A stretch of DNA of 18,746 nt, taken from assembly GCA_964593895.1 (NCBI GenBank), contig CAZQKL010000038.1, positions 1 to 18,746 of the forward strand. The letters are read 5' to 3'. The notes under the pieces are model-generated. The model saw only the letters and a program-made list of their open reading frames with translations, ran no database searches and was not told the origin of the DNA. The translations under genes and the position numbers were made by a program. Below are positions 8,272-16,716 of this stretch, piece after piece. The number at the start of each line of letters is the position of its first letter. The stretch's first letter is position 1. The stretch is from CAZQKL01 sp964593895 [NCBI: uncultured bacterium]. Its GTDB lineage: Bacteria; DYJV01.

Positions 8272-9340
8272 AAATAATAGAACTCTCCTCTTTATCTTCT
8301 CTTTTAACCTCTCCTTCTTTAACTTTTTTTATAGCTTTTTCAATAACATCAGCTTCAACTTCCATCTCTTCAAAAGGATTTTTTCTCATTCTGTGGGGTA
8401 ATGATAGCTTTGCAGAAATTCTAATATGGGTTTCATTAACATTTTTTTCTCCATAAAAAGCACACAAAGCTTTTGCTGTTTTTTCCATAACAATATCAGC
8501 TCTATGTCCATCAACATTTGTATCAATTGAAATTTGAGCAATCATTTCTAAAATTTTATCACTAATTTTAACTTTTTCTAAATTCTTTTTTGCTCTAATA
8601 ATTTTTCTGCTTAACTTTTTATCAAATTTTTCCCATTTTTTTATAAATTTTTCAGGATTTTTTTCAAACTCTTCTCTTCTTTTTACAATTTCAACTCTAT
8701 TTTTCACGCTTTTTATACCTTCAATTTCAACACATAAACCAAACCTATCAAGAAGCTGAGGTCTTAAATCTCCCTCCTCTGGATTCATTGTGCCAATTAA
8801 AACAAATTTACTTGGATGAGAAATTGATATTCCTTCTCTTTCAATATAATTTTTCCCCATTGCAGAAGCATCCAATATTGTGTCAATTAAATGGTCGCTC
8901 AATAGATTAACTTCATCAATGTAAAGAATTCCCCTATTAGCTTCTGCAAGTATACCTGGCTCAAAACTTTTTATCCCATTTTTTAAAATTTTCTCTATAT
9001 CAACTGTTCCTATAACTCTATCTTCAGTTGCTCCAAGAGGTAAATTTACAACCTTTATTTTTCTAAATTCATATTCAAGTTTTTCACCTTTTTTTAACTT
9101 TTCTTTACATTCCTCACATAAAGAAGTGAAATCATCTGGGTCACAGTTAAACCTACAATTTTTTACTACCTTTATTTCAGGTAATAGATTTGCAAGTGAC
9201 CTTACCGCTGTAGATTTAGCGGTTCCCTTCTCACCTCTAATTAACACTCCACCAATTGATGGGTCAATAATATTTAAAATTAACGCAAGTTTCATTAACT
9301 CTTGTCCAACTATTGCACTGAAAGGATAAATATATTCCAT
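8252..9340 (-). CDS. ChlI/BchI-type AAA+ chelatase ATPase
   Basis: AAA+ ATPase of the magnesium/cobalt chelatase family, 362 residues, expected to drive metal insertion into a tetrapyrrole with the VWA partner encoded next. Visible are Walker [11 protein letters not shown] (35-44), [18 protein letters not shown] (100-117), [22 protein letters not shown] with Walker [21 protein letters not shown] (sensor 1 and the arginine-finger region) and the sensor 2 area [19 protein letters not shown]. Four cysteines at C62, C66, C75 and C78, in a CxxxC...CxxC arrangement, suggest a bound metal. I associate this insertion with cobaltochelatase-like ChlI relatives rather than with plant ChlI or Rhodobacter BchI. 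The ATG at 9340 is preceded by GGAGATGTAAA and lies 1 nt after aroC. A longer frame to 9388 has no such support. Confidence 0.92.
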   Translation of the reverse strand: MEYIYPFSAIVGQELMKLALILNIIDPSIGGVLIRGEKGTAKSTAVRSLANLLPEIKVVKNCRFNCDPDDFTSLCEECKEKLKKGEKLEYEFRKIKVVNLPLGATEDRVIGTVDIEKILKNGIKSFEPGILAEANRGILYIDEVNLLSDHLIDTILDASAMGKNYIEREGISISHPSKFVLIGTMNPEEGDLRPQLLDRFGLCVEIEGIKSVKNRVEIVKRREEFEKNPEKFIKKWEKFDKKLSRKIIRAKKNLEKVKISDKILEMIAQISIDTNVDGHRADIVMEKTAKALCAFYGEKNVNETHIRISAKLSLPHRMRKNPFEEMEVEADVIEKAIKKVKEGEVKREDKEESSIIYVKKKT

Positions 9341-9341
9341 T

Positions 9342-10391
9342 TTACATCTCCATCCTTTTTTGAAGTAGTATAAAATCAGCAATAACAATCCAAGTCATTG
9401 CTTCTATTACAACATTAATTCTCGGTATTGCACAAACATCATGTCTTCCAGAAATTTCTATTAATTTTTCATTCCCAGAAATATCAATACTTTTCTGCTT
9501 TTTTAATATAGATGGTATTGGTTTTATTGCAACCCTAAAAATTAAATCTTGTCCAGTTGTAATTCCGCCAAGAATACCACCTGAATTATTGGTTATAAAA
9601 CCATTTTTATCCATTTCATCGTTATTTTCAGAACCTAAAATTTTTGAAGAATTAAAACCAAGTCCAAATTCAATACCTTTTGTCGCTCCAATACTCATAA
9701 TTGCATGAGATAAAACTGCATCAAATTTATCAAAAACAGGTTCTCCAAGACCTGAAGGTAAATTTTCAATTTTTACTTCAACAATACCACCAAAACTATC
9801 TCCCTGTTTTTTTATTTTTTCTGCAAATTTTATAATCTCATCTAATTTATCTGGGTCTGCAAAGAAAAATTCTCGTTTTTCATAATCATTTAAATTAATT
9901 TTTTCAGCTTTTATACCAGCAATTTCAACAGTATAAGAAAAAATTTTTATTTTATATTTTTCTAAAATTTTTTTTGCAATAGCACCAGCAACTACTCTTG
10001 CAACTGTTTCTCTTGCTGATGCTCTTCCTCCTCCCCTCCAATCTCTTATTCCAAATTTTTTAAAATAAGTATAATCAGCATGTCCAGGTCTAAAAACATC
10101 CTTTAAATTTTCATAATGTTCAGATTTAACATCTTCATTGAAAACAATTACTGAAATTGGAGTTCCAAGGGTTTTATTTTCAAAAACTCCAGATAGAATA
10201 ATTGCTCTATCACTTTCTCTTCTTTTAGTTGAAAACTTATATTTTAATGGATTTCTTCTTTCAAGTTCTCTATTTAAATAATCTTCAGTTAATTCTATAT
10301 TTGAAGGCACTCCATCAATTACTACTCCAATAGCTTTTCCATGAGACTCTCCCCAAGTTGTAACTTTAAAAATCTTTCCAAATGAATTCAT
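9342..10391 (-). CDS. aroC: Chorismate synthase
   Basis: Last enzyme of the shikimate pathway. It converts 5-enolpyruvylshikimate-3-phosphate to chorismate and requires reduced FMN; cytoplasmic tetramer. The 349-residue length is normal. Family signatures are all visible: [10 protein letters not shown] (H17), [10 protein letters not shown] (H104), [15 protein letters not shown] (119-133), SFGGIVEV, the [15 protein letters not shown] block and [11 protein letters not shown] near the C-terminus. The start overlaps the stop of the acyl-CoA ligase gene as ATGA (10388-10391), so translation is probably coupled. No other aro gene is in the window. Confidence 0.97.
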   Translation of the reverse strand: MNSFGKIFKVTTWGESHGKAIGVVIDGVPSNIELTEDYLNRELERRNPLKYKFSTKRRESDRAIILSGVFENKTLGTPISVIVFNEDVKSEHYENLKDVFRPGHADYTYFKKFGIRDWRGGGRASARETVARVVAGAIAKKILEKYKIKIFSYTVEIAGIKAEKINLNDYEKREFFFADPDKLDEIIKFAEKIKKQGDSFGGIVEVKIENLPSGLGEPVFDKFDAVLSHAIMSIGATKGIEFGLGFNSSKILGSENNDEMDKNGFITNNSGGILGGITTGQDLIFRVAIKPIPSILKKQKSIDISGNEKLIEISGRHDVCAIPRINVVIEAMTWIVIADFILLQKRMEM

Positions 10392-11914
10392 CTATTTTTC
10401 TTCCAGTAAATTTCTCTTAATTTTGATTTCTGAATTTTTCCTGAACCTGTTTTAGGTAGCTCTTTTACAAAATCTACAGATTTTGGAGCTTTATACCTTG
10501 CAATTTTACTTTTAACAAAATCTATTATCTCCTGCTCTGTTGCAGTCATTCCCTCTTTTAAAACAACTATTGCCTTTACAGCTTCACCCCATTTTTCATC
10601 TGGAACTCCAATAACTGCAACTTCTAAAACAGCTGGATGTTCATAAATAACATTTTCCACTTCTGTAGAATAAACATTCTCACCACCAGTAATTATTATA
10701 TCTTTTTTTCTGTCAACAATATTTACATAACCTTCCTCATCTATAGTTGCCATATCTCCTGTATAAAGCCACCCATTTTTTATAGCCTTTTTTGTTTCTT
10801 CCTCATTTTTCCAATATCCAGGAGTTACTATATCACCTTTTACAATAATTTCTCCAACTTCTTTATCATCAGGTTTTATATCTTCACCATTTTCATTAAC
10901 AACTCTTAATTTTACTCCTAAAAATTCTCTTCCTGTTCTTGCTTTATATTTAAACTGCCTCTCTGGTGGAAGCTTTTTTAAATGTTCTTTTAAAATAGAA
11001 ACAGTAAGATATGGGCTTGTTTCTGTCATTCCATAAGTTTGAATATAATCACAACCAAATTTATCCATTATTTTTTTTACCAATTCTGGGGCAATTGGAG
11101 CACCACCACTTAAAATAACCCTTAAGCTTGACAAATCGTAATTTGATATTTTCTCGGAATTTACAAGAAGATTTAACATTGTTGGAACCATATTTGAAAT
11201 TGTGACTTTTTCCTTTTCTATTAATTCAAAAACCTTTTCCACCTCAAAATCATTTAAGAAAGTATGATATGCACCTTGAGCAGTAAATGCAAAAGTGCTC
11301 CAAGCATCTGCAAGATGAAACATAGGTGCGGCATGTAACCAATTATCTTCATCTTTAATACAGAATTCTGCTATTGCACATATTGAGTGCACGCAAACAT
11401 TTTTATGAGTTAGCATAACCCCCTTAGGTTTTCCTGTTGTTCCACTTGTATAATAAAGATGGGCAATATGAGTATCATCAAATTCAATCTCTTTTAAATT
11501 AATCTCCTGGGAATTAATTATTTTTTCATAATCTCTATCAGTAAAAATAACTTCAGGTAATTTTTCTTTTATTTTGTTTAATTCATTTTCATATCTTGAA
11601 TGGGTAATCAGAAGTTTAGTTTCTGAATTTTCAAGAATGTATAAAATTTCATTTGCTGATAATCTTACATTAATTGAATTTAAAATTAATCCACAAAATG
11701 AAGATGCAAAATAAACTTCATAATAGTAATGACAGTTAAAATGCAAAATAGAAATAACATCTCCTTTTTTCAAACCTTTATTTTGTAAAAACGAAGCAAA
11801 TTTTTTAACCCTTTGAAATGTATCATAATATGAATTTTTTAAATCATTACAAATAATTGCCTTTTTACGAGGATACAACTTTACTGCTTTTTCAAGAAAA
11901 TTATGAATTAACAT
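10388..11914 (-). CDS. Acyl-CoA synthetase (AMP-forming, FadD-like)
   Basis: ANL-superfamily ligase that activates a carboxylic acid, probably a medium- or long-chain fatty acid, to its CoA thioester via an acyl-adenylate. The 508 residues contain the P-loop YYTSGTTGKPKG (154-165), the QTYGMTETSP motif (292-301), GWLYTGDMATIDEEGY (381-396), the hinge DRKKDIIITGGENVYSTEVE (401-420) and the C-terminal KTGSGKIQKSKLRE with catalytic K493. The chain-length preference cannot be read from sequence alone; aromatic or short-chain acids remain possible. GGAG about 10 nt upstream supports the ATG at 11914. It is the first gene of the eight-gene operon. Only 58 nt separate it from tRNA-Asp, with no convincing promoter there, so its transcription may run through from the HU/tRNA unit. 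Confidence 0.93.
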   Translation of the reverse strand: MLIHNFLEKAVKLYPRKKAIICNDLKNSYYDTFQRVKKFASFLQNKGLKKGDVISILHFNCHYYYEVYFASSFCGLILNSINVRLSANEILYILENSETKLLITHSRYENELNKIKEKLPEVIFTDRDYEKIINSQEINLKEIEFDDTHIAHLYYTSGTTGKPKGVMLTHKNVCVHSICAIAEFCIKDEDNWLHAAPMFHLADAWSTFAFTAQGAYHTFLNDFEVEKVFELIEKEKVTISNMVPTMLNLLVNSEKISNYDLSSLRVILSGGAPIAPELVKKIMDKFGCDYIQTYGMTETSPYLTVSILKEHLKKLPPERQFKYKARTGREFLGVKLRVVNENGEDIKPDDKEVGEIIVKGDIVTPGYWKNEEETKKAIKNGWLYTGDMATIDEEGYVNIVDRKKDIIITGGENVYSTEVENVIYEHPAVLEVAVIGVPDEKWGEAVKAIVVLKEGMTATEQEIIDFVKSKIARYKAPKSVDFVKELPKTGSGKIQKSKLREIYWKKNR

Positions 11915-11972
11915 AATTTTTCTCCTTTTATTTTTAATTTTTAGAATTGATAAGATGTTAAAGAAAAGATAA
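11915..11972 (-). other. Leader between tRNA-Asp and the acyl-CoA ligase gene
   Basis: This 58-nt A+T-rich spacer contains the ligase ribosome binding site (GGAG) and two GATAAGA/AGATAAC direct look-alikes at its distal end. I see no GC-rich hairpin with a T run and no well-spaced -35/-10 pair. It therefore neither clearly ends the tRNA transcript nor clearly starts the operon. Confidence 0.5.
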
Positions 11973-12047
11973 CGGGGACGATGGGATTTGAACCCACGGC
12001 CTCTGGCGTGACAGGCCAGCGCTATAACCTGGCTTAGCTACGCCCCC
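11973..12047 (-). tRNA. tRNA-Asp (GTC)
   Basis: The complement folds as a full cloverleaf of 75 nt. The acceptor GGGGGCG pairs with CGTCCCC (one G-T wobble). The anticodon stem CTGGC/GCCAG holds the loop CTGTCAC with anticodon GTC. The T arm GTGGG/CCCAT holds the loop TTCAAAT. The discriminator is G73, the known identity base for aspartate. CCA is not encoded; TTA follows. It lies 17 nt downstream of tRNA-Val on the same strand. Confidence 0.96.
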
Positions 12048-12064
12048 GTACAATATATATAAAG

Positions 12065-12137
12065 TAGGCGGAACAGGGATCGAACCTGTGACCCCCGGCT
12101 TGTAAGGCCGGTGCTCTCCCAGCTGAGCTATCCGCCC
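12065..12137 (-). tRNA. tRNA-Val (TAC)
   Basis: The complement folds as a 73-nt cloverleaf with anticodon stem CCGGC/GCCGG, loop CTTACAA (anticodon TAC) and T arm ACAGG/CCTGT with loop TTCGATC. The acceptor is GGGCGGA against TCCGCCT, so the first pair is G1-U72 rather than the usual G1-C72. The discriminator is A73. The 5-nt flanks AAAGT and ACTTT are complementary and would lengthen the precursor stem. CCA is not encoded. It starts 17 nt after the HU stop codon. Confidence 0.96.
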
Positions 12138-12154
12138 ACTTTAAAATAGATTAA

Positions 12155-12427
12155 TTAACTAACAGCTTCTTTTAAACCTTTTCCAGGTCTAAATTTTGGA
12201 GCCTTTGTTGCTGGAATTGTTATCTCTTCACCTGTTTGTGGATTTCTTCCTTTTCTTTCAGCTCTTTCAATAACTTCAAAAGTTCCAAATCCAACAAGAC
12301 TAACTTTGTCACCATTTGCAAGTGCTTCTTTAACAGCATCCATAAATGCATTTAAAGCTAATTCAGAATCTTTTTTGCTAAGTCCTGTTTTTTCAGAAAT
12401 TTTTGCAACTAATTCTGCTTTTGTCAT
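12155..12427 (-). CDS. hup: HU-family histone-like DNA-binding protein
   Basis: Small dimeric nucleoid protein that bends DNA without strict sequence preference. The 90 residues are the standard HU length. It starts [20 protein letters not shown], has the [19 protein letters not shown] core (45-63) and the DNA-intercalating beta-arm motif RNPQTGEEI, and ends [14 protein letters not shown]. The sequence fits HU better than IHF, although the two are hard to tell apart in distant lineages. AGGAG 7 nt upstream of the ATG is a good ribosome binding site. A near-consensus promoter lies at 12462-12490. Two tRNA genes follow on the same strand within 17 nt. Confidence 0.96.
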   Translation of the reverse strand: MTKAELVAKISEKTGLSKKDSELALNAFMDAVKEALANGDKVSLVGFGTFEVIERAERKGRNPQTGEEITIPATKAPKFRPGKGLKEAVS

Positions 12428-12461
12428 TCCAAACTCCTTTTATGTATTGGTTTCACAGGTA

Positions 12462-12490
12462 TTTATAATTTTCTTTTTAAGATTTGTCAA
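12462..12490 (-). promoter_or_regulatory. Sigma70-type promoter for hup
   Basis: On the minus strand a perfect -35 TTGACA (complement of 12485-12490) is followed by a 17-nt spacer and -10 TATAAA (complement of 12462-12467). This is the best housekeeping promoter I see in the window. The leader would be about 30 nt and contains the hup ribosome binding site. It begins 8 nt after the rfbD stop codon and may also drive the two downstream tRNAs. Confidence 0.82.
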
Positions 12491-12498
12491 GATTTTTT

Positions 12499-13338
12499 TT
12501 AAAAATCTTTAAGAAATCTCAAAAGAGAATCTTTCCAATGAGAAAAAGTATTGTAACCTATTAATTTTAAATTAAAATTTTCTAAAACTGAATTTCTTGG
12601 TCTTTTAGCTGGTCTTGGAAATTCTTCAGTTGTGCAAGGAATAATATTAACTTTTATATCCATATATTCAAATATAGATTTTGCAAATTCATACCAAGTG
12701 CACTCTCCTTCACATGTTGCATGGTAAAGCCCAAAATTTTCTGTTTCAATAAGATTATAAATATTTTTTGCAATTTCATATGTGCTTGTAGGTGTTACCC
12801 TTTGGTCATTAACCACTTTCAATACTTCTTTTTCTCTTGCTAATTGAATTATTGTTTTAACAAAATTTTTACCATATTTCCCATAAACCCCAGAAACTCT
12901 TAAAATAAAAAAGTAAGGGGTATGCTCTTTTACAAAAGTTTCTCCAAAAAGTTTTGATTTTCCATAAATGTTAATTGGATTTGGATTATCATATTCATTA
13001 TAAGAATTTTCTTTTTCTCCATCAAACACATAATCTGTGCTTATATGGAAAAGTTTAATATCTAATCTATTTGAAATTATTGCCATGTTTTTTGCACCAA
13101 TGGAATTTACCTTAAAAGCTTTTTCAACATTTTTCTCACATTCATCAACTAAAGTATATGCTCCACAATTTATAATTATTTCTGGTTTTAAATCTTTCAC
13201 TACTTTTAAACAGAAATCTAAATTTGTAATATCAAATTCTTTTGAAGAAAATGAAAAAATTTCATAATTTTTTTCCTGCAAAAATAGAGTTAACTCTTTT
13301 CCTAACTGACCTTTACCACCTGTAATTAAAATTTTCAT
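12499..13338 (-). CDS. rfbD: dTDP-4-dehydrorhamnose reductase
   Basis: NADPH-dependent reductase of the extended SDR family that makes dTDP-L-rhamnose for surface polysaccharide. The 279 residues carry the nucleotide-binding GGKGQLG (7-13), the FDITNLD region, NCGAYTLVDECE (58-69), HISTDYVFDG (98-107) and the catalytic Y125xxxK129 in NIYGKSKLFGE. The C-terminal half has RVSGVYGKYGKNF, RVTPTSTYEIAKNI and RPARPRNSVL-like residues (RPAKRPRNSVL). No rfbA, rfbB or rfbC gene is in the window. The start has GAGGT upstream. The gene follows the histidine kinase gene by 8 nt, so it is probably co-transcribed with the two-component system, an unusual partner for a sugar-nucleotide enzyme. Confidence 0.93.
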   Translation of the reverse strand: MKILITGGKGQLGKELTLFLQEKNYEIFSFSSKEFDITNLDFCLKVVKDLKPEIIINCGAYTLVDECEKNVEKAFKVNSIGAKNMAIISNRLDIKLFHISTDYVFDGEKENSYNEYDNPNPINIYGKSKLFGETFVKEHTPYFFILRVSGVYGKYGKNFVKTIIQLAREKEVLKVVNDQRVTPTSTYEIAKNIYNLIETENFGLYHATCEGECTWYEFAKSIFEYMDIKVNIIPCTTEEFPRPAKRPRNSVLENFNLKLIGYNTFSHWKDSLLRFLKDF

Positions 13339-13346
13339 AGTTTACC

Positions 13347-15356
13347 TCATATATTTTTATGAATTAAAATTACAGTTACAATTGTGCCTTTATTTTTTTT
13401 AGATTCTATCTTTATCTCTCCACCAATCTGTTTAATAATACTGTAACTTATAGGTAAACCAAGTCCAGTTCCGTTTGGCTTTGTTGAGTAAAAAGGTTTA
13501 AAAATATTCTTCATAATTTCTTCATCAATTCCTATTCCTGTATCCTCAATTTTTATCTCAATTTTTCCATCTTTATACTCAGTTGAAATAATTATCTTAC
13601 CTTTTCCTTTAGGTTTAACAGCTTCAATAGCATTAATTATTAAATTCATAAAAACTTCTCTAAGTTGAGTTTCAAAAGAATTTATTTCAGGAATATCATT
13701 TAAATTTAAACTTATCTCTATTCCTAACTGCTGGCTTTCATTTTTCAAAGGAATAACAATATCTTTTAAAATTTCATTTATATTTACTTTCTCCATTTTC
13801 ACATCTTTTTTCTTTGAAATTGCAAGTAATTTTTCAATAATTCTCTGAACTCTTTTTACCTGATATTTAATTAATTCCATCTCTTTTGTATTTTTCAGAC
13901 CTTTTTCTTCAAGGTAAAGCTCTAAAACATCTAAATTTCCACTAATAATTGCAATTGGATTGTTAATCTCATGTGCAACTCCTGCTGCAAGTGCTCCAAT
14001 TGCTGCAAGTTTTGATGTATGAATTAACTCTGCTTGAAGTTCACGATACTTTTTTAAATATTCATTTAATTCTCTGTTCTTTTTTGCAAGTTTATCTTTT
14101 GCTTCCTCTAATTCTTTTGTGCGAAGGTGAACTTTATTTTCCAAATCTTTATGTAGCTTTTTTAAAGCATTCTCCTTCTCTTTTATTGTTCGTATCATAT
14201 TGTTAAATTCCTGTTCAACTTTCCCAATTTCATCTTGGGATGTTATTTCAATAAATTCTTCATAATTACCTTTTGCAACTTTTTTAATTTTTGATTCCAA
14301 ATCAACAATTGGGTCAATAATTTTTTTAGAAAAAATAAATGATAAGAAAAGGATAATTGAAGAAATTACAATTAGGAGGGAAACAAAAATTAAAGCAATT
14401 CTGTATTTAATTTTTATAAAAGGCTTTTCAAGAATTCCAACATACAAAGCACCAATTATATTATATTCTAAGTCATAAATAGGTTCATAAGCGGTTATAT
14501 ACCAGTCATTTACAACAAAAGCTCTATCAATCCATTTTTGTCCATTTAAAATTACTCTATTAAAAACTTCCTTTGATAATCTTGTTCCAATTGCTCTTTT
14601 ACCATTTTTTAGTCTAACATTGGTGGAAATTCTTAAATCACCTAAAAAAATTGTTGCTGTGCCTATTGGTTTGTTACCAAAAACAATACTTTTAATCTTA
14701 TCAACTATGTAATAATTTCTATTCAATAAAATTCCACCATAAATAACACCTATGACTCTAAATTTCTTATCATAAATTGGAGCACTTGCTTTAATTACCA
14801 TTCCTGAACTCTCAACCTTTTTTTTTGATGGAATTGCCTTTGGAGTTTCTAAAATTTTTGTATAAGCGAGTTGTGCAAGGTCCTCTCCCTCTTTTTTAAG
14901 TTCATGTTGAGAAAGAACTTGAACTCCACCAACAACTTCTCCAATTAAACTCTTTTTAACAAAAATATCATTACCTTCATAATCGTATTTTTTTATTGGA
15001 TTCCTTGCTCTATAAATTACATATCCACGATTATCAGTAACTGTTAAAAAATCAAGATGTTCTTCAACTCTAATTCTTTGAAGTTCTGATAATAGTAATG
15101 GAAAATTTTTATTAATTATTGCTTTGGAAAGTTCACTCCATTTTGAGGAGAATCTCACAACATCTTTTAATCTTCTAATTTCATTGTAAAAAATCTCATG
15201 AGCTGAATTTAAATCATACTGAACTTTGCTTTGAGCAAGCTTCATCACATAGTAATCAATTAAATAAAAGGTTAGTTCAGAAAAAAGTAAAAAAATTAAA
15301 ATGATTGGGATAAGCTGGAAAAAAATAATTTTTCTTTTTAATGATTTTTTAAACAT
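13347..15356 (-). CDS. Membrane histidine kinase with double-Cache sensor and HAMP
   Basis: A 669-residue sensor kinase. TM1 is at about 10-34 and TM2 at about 319-343. The 280-residue loop between them faces the periplasm and matches the Cache_3-Cache_2 type (TVTDNRGYVIYRARNP, SSGMVIKASAPIYD, GVIYGGILLNRNYYIVD, TATIFLGDLRISTNV, VVNDWYITAYEPIYD, ALYVGILEKPF), a sensor of small organic ligands. A HAMP domain (344-396) and a coiled coil (about 395-447) follow. The HisKA domain has phospho-acceptor H462 in AAGVAHEINNPIAII. The ATPase has N-box N571/N575 in FMNLIINAIEAV, G1 DTGIGI and G2 GTGLGL. It overlaps the response regulator gene by 8 nt, so the two form a cognate pair. The ligand is not known; formate or another carboxylate is a guess from the divergent formate dehydrogenase. 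Confidence 0.94.
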   Translation of the reverse strand: MFKKSLKRKIIFFQLIPIILIFLLFSELTFYLIDYYVMKLAQSKVQYDLNSAHEIFYNEIRRLKDVVRFSSKWSELSKAIINKNFPLLLSELQRIRVEEHLDFLTVTDNRGYVIYRARNPIKKYDYEGNDIFVKKSLIGEVVGGVQVLSQHELKKEGEDLAQLAYTKILETPKAIPSKKKVESSGMVIKASAPIYDKKFRVIGVIYGGILLNRNYYIVDKIKSIVFGNKPIGTATIFLGDLRISTNVRLKNGKRAIGTRLSKEVFNRVILNGQKWIDRAFVVNDWYITAYEPIYDLEYNIIGALYVGILEKPFIKIKYRIALIFVSLLIVISSIILFLSFIFSKKIIDPIVDLESKIKKVAKGNYEEFIEITSQDEIGKVEQEFNNMIRTIKEKENALKKLHKDLENKVHLRTKELEEAKDKLAKKNRELNEYLKKYRELQAELIHTSKLAAIGALAAGVAHEINNPIAIISGNLDVLELYLEEKGLKNTKEMELIKYQVKRVQRIIEKLLAISKKKDVKMEKVNINEILKDIVIPLKNESQQLGIEISLNLNDIPEINSFETQLREVFMNLIINAIEAVKPKGKGKIIISTEYKDGKIEIKIEDTGIGIDEEIMKNIFKPFYSTKPNGTGLGLPISYSIIKQIGGEIKIESKKNKGTIVTVILIHKNI

Positions 15357-16680
15357 TTAAATCTTTCAACTTTCTATCAAGAGTTTTTCTTGAAATTTTT
15401 AAAATTTCAGCTGTTTTTAGTTTATTTTTTCCGCATAAAATATAAACCTTTTTTATATAATGTTTTACAACTTCATCAAGAGACAAGATATTATCTGAAT
15501 TTTCAAAACTATTACCCAATAAATCTTTTGGCAATTCATTTAAAGTAATTATAGAATTCTTTGCAAGAATCACCGCTCTTTCTATTAAATTCTCAAGCTC
15601 TCTTACATTTCCAGGCCATGAATATCTTTTTAAAATTTTAAGAGCATCCTCGTCAATGCCATTAATTTTTTTATTAAATTTCTTTGAATATTTTGAAATA
15701 AAAAATTCAACCAGAGGTTCAATATCTTCTTTTCTTTCTCTTAAAGGTGGCAAATTAATAGTAATTACATTTATTCTGTAAAAAAGGTCTTCTCTAAAAT
15801 TCCCTTTTTTTACTTCTTCTTCCAAATTTTTATTTGTTGCAATTATAAATCTTAAATCAGTTGATTCAATTTTGTTACTTCCAATTGGAATAAATTCCTT
15901 ATATTGAATTAATCTTAAAAATTTAGCCTGCATGTTTATAGGGATTTCACTAATCTCATCTAAAAAAAGAGTTCCGCCATTAATCTCTTTTAAAATCCCT
16001 TTATTTGAAGTATATGCACCTGTAAATGAGCCTTTAACATATCCAAATAGTTGACTTTCAAAAAGTGTATCTGTAATAGAAGCACAATTAATCGGGAAAA
16101 AAATTTTATTTTTTCTATTACTGAAATTATGAATCAATCTTGCAATTAATTCCTTTCCTGTTCCACTTTCACCAGAAATTAAAACAGTAGAATCTGAAGG
16201 AGCAACATTTTTGGCTAAATTTATAACACTTTCCATTATTTTTGATTTATAAATTATGTCCTGGAAAGAAAAATTTAGTTTTATTATATGCTTTAAGCTT
16301 TTGTTTTCTTTTTCAAGCAAATACTTTTCGCATGCATTTTTAACAACTTCCAAAATTTTTTCCTTTGGAAAAGGCTTTGTAACATAATCGTATGCACCAA
16401 TTTTCATAAATTCAACAGCTGAATCTATATCTCCATAAGCTGTGATAATTATTACTGGAGTTTTTAAACCTCTCTGTTTTATGCTTTTTAATACTTCCAA
16501 TCCATCTAAATCTGGCAATTTAACATCAAGAATTATTGCATCAACTTCATTATTTTCTAAAAAATTTAGCCCATCATAACCATTGGTGAATGTAAAAACA
16601 GAGTAATTTTTAAATTCAAAAAGTCTCTTTAAAAAATGAAGCATCCCTTCTTCATCATCAATAATAAGTATCTTAAACAT
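15349..16680 (-). CDS. NtrC-family sigma54-dependent response regulator
   Basis: A 443-residue bacterial enhancer-binding protein. The receiver (1-120) has D8/D9, phosphoacceptor D52 in IILDVKLPDLDG, T80 and K102 in TKPF, all intact. The AAA+ domain (about 140-380) has Walker A GESGTGKE (170-177), the sigma54-contact loop as GSFTGA (217-222, usual form GAFTGA), Walker B GGTLFLDEIS and RLIQYKEFIPIGS. Further blocks are FREDLFYRINVI, LPPLRERKEDIEPL and SWPGNVRELENLIERA. A Fis-type helix-turn-helix closes the protein (KLKTAEILKISRKTLDRKL). It is predicted to activate sigma54 promoters when phosphorylated by the kinase encoded next. The ATG at 16680 begins the usual MFKILIIDDE. A longer frame to 16776 adds 32 residues unlike any receiver. 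No Shine-Dalgarno sequence precedes the ATG. Confidence 0.95.
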   Translation of the reverse strand: MFKILIIDDEEGMLHFLKRLFEFKNYSVFTFTNGYDGLNFLENNEVDAIILDVKLPDLDGLEVLKSIKQRGLKTPVIIITAYGDIDSAVEFMKIGAYDYVTKPFPKEKILEVVKNACEKYLLEKENKSLKHIIKLNFSFQDIIYKSKIMESVINLAKNVAPSDSTVLISGESGTGKELIARLIHNFSNRKNKIFFPINCASITDTLFESQLFGYVKGSFTGAYTSNKGILKEINGGTLFLDEISEIPINMQAKFLRLIQYKEFIPIGSNKIESTDLRFIIATNKNLEEEVKKGNFREDLFYRINVITINLPPLRERKEDIEPLVEFFISKYSKKFNKKINGIDEDALKILKRYSWPGNVRELENLIERAVILAKNSIITLNELPKDLLGNSFENSDNILSLDEVVKHYIKKVYILCGKNKLKTAEILKISRKTLDRKLKDLNV

Positions 16681-16687
16681 GTTAACA

Positions 16688-16716
16688 AAAATAAATCTTA
16701 TTATATTCTTTGTCAA
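16688..16716 (-). promoter_or_regulatory. Possible promoter of the response regulator operon
   Basis: On the minus strand TTGACA (complement of 16711-16716) is followed by a 17-nt spacer and TATTTT (complement of 16688-16693). Transcription would start at or next to the ATG at 16680, giving a leaderless message, which fits the lack of a ribosome binding site. A perfect TATAAT (complement of 16700-16705) lies between these elements but lacks a good -35 at the right distance. Either could be used. Confidence 0.45.

Noticed and set aside
7390-9340. Evidence for bacteriochlorophyll synthesis and a phototrophic host.
   Set aside because: ChlI/ChlD-like pairs occur in many non-phototrophs, and no chlH or other bch gene is present.
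9341-9388. Longer N-terminus for the ChlI-type ATPase.
   Set aside because: The internal ATG at 9340 has a good ribosome binding site and begins the normal ChlI sequence.
12489-12509. Inverted repeat AAGATTTTT/AAAAATCTT as an rfbD terminator.
   Set aside because: The stem has almost no G or C and is followed by TTGACA, the hup -35, rather than a T run.
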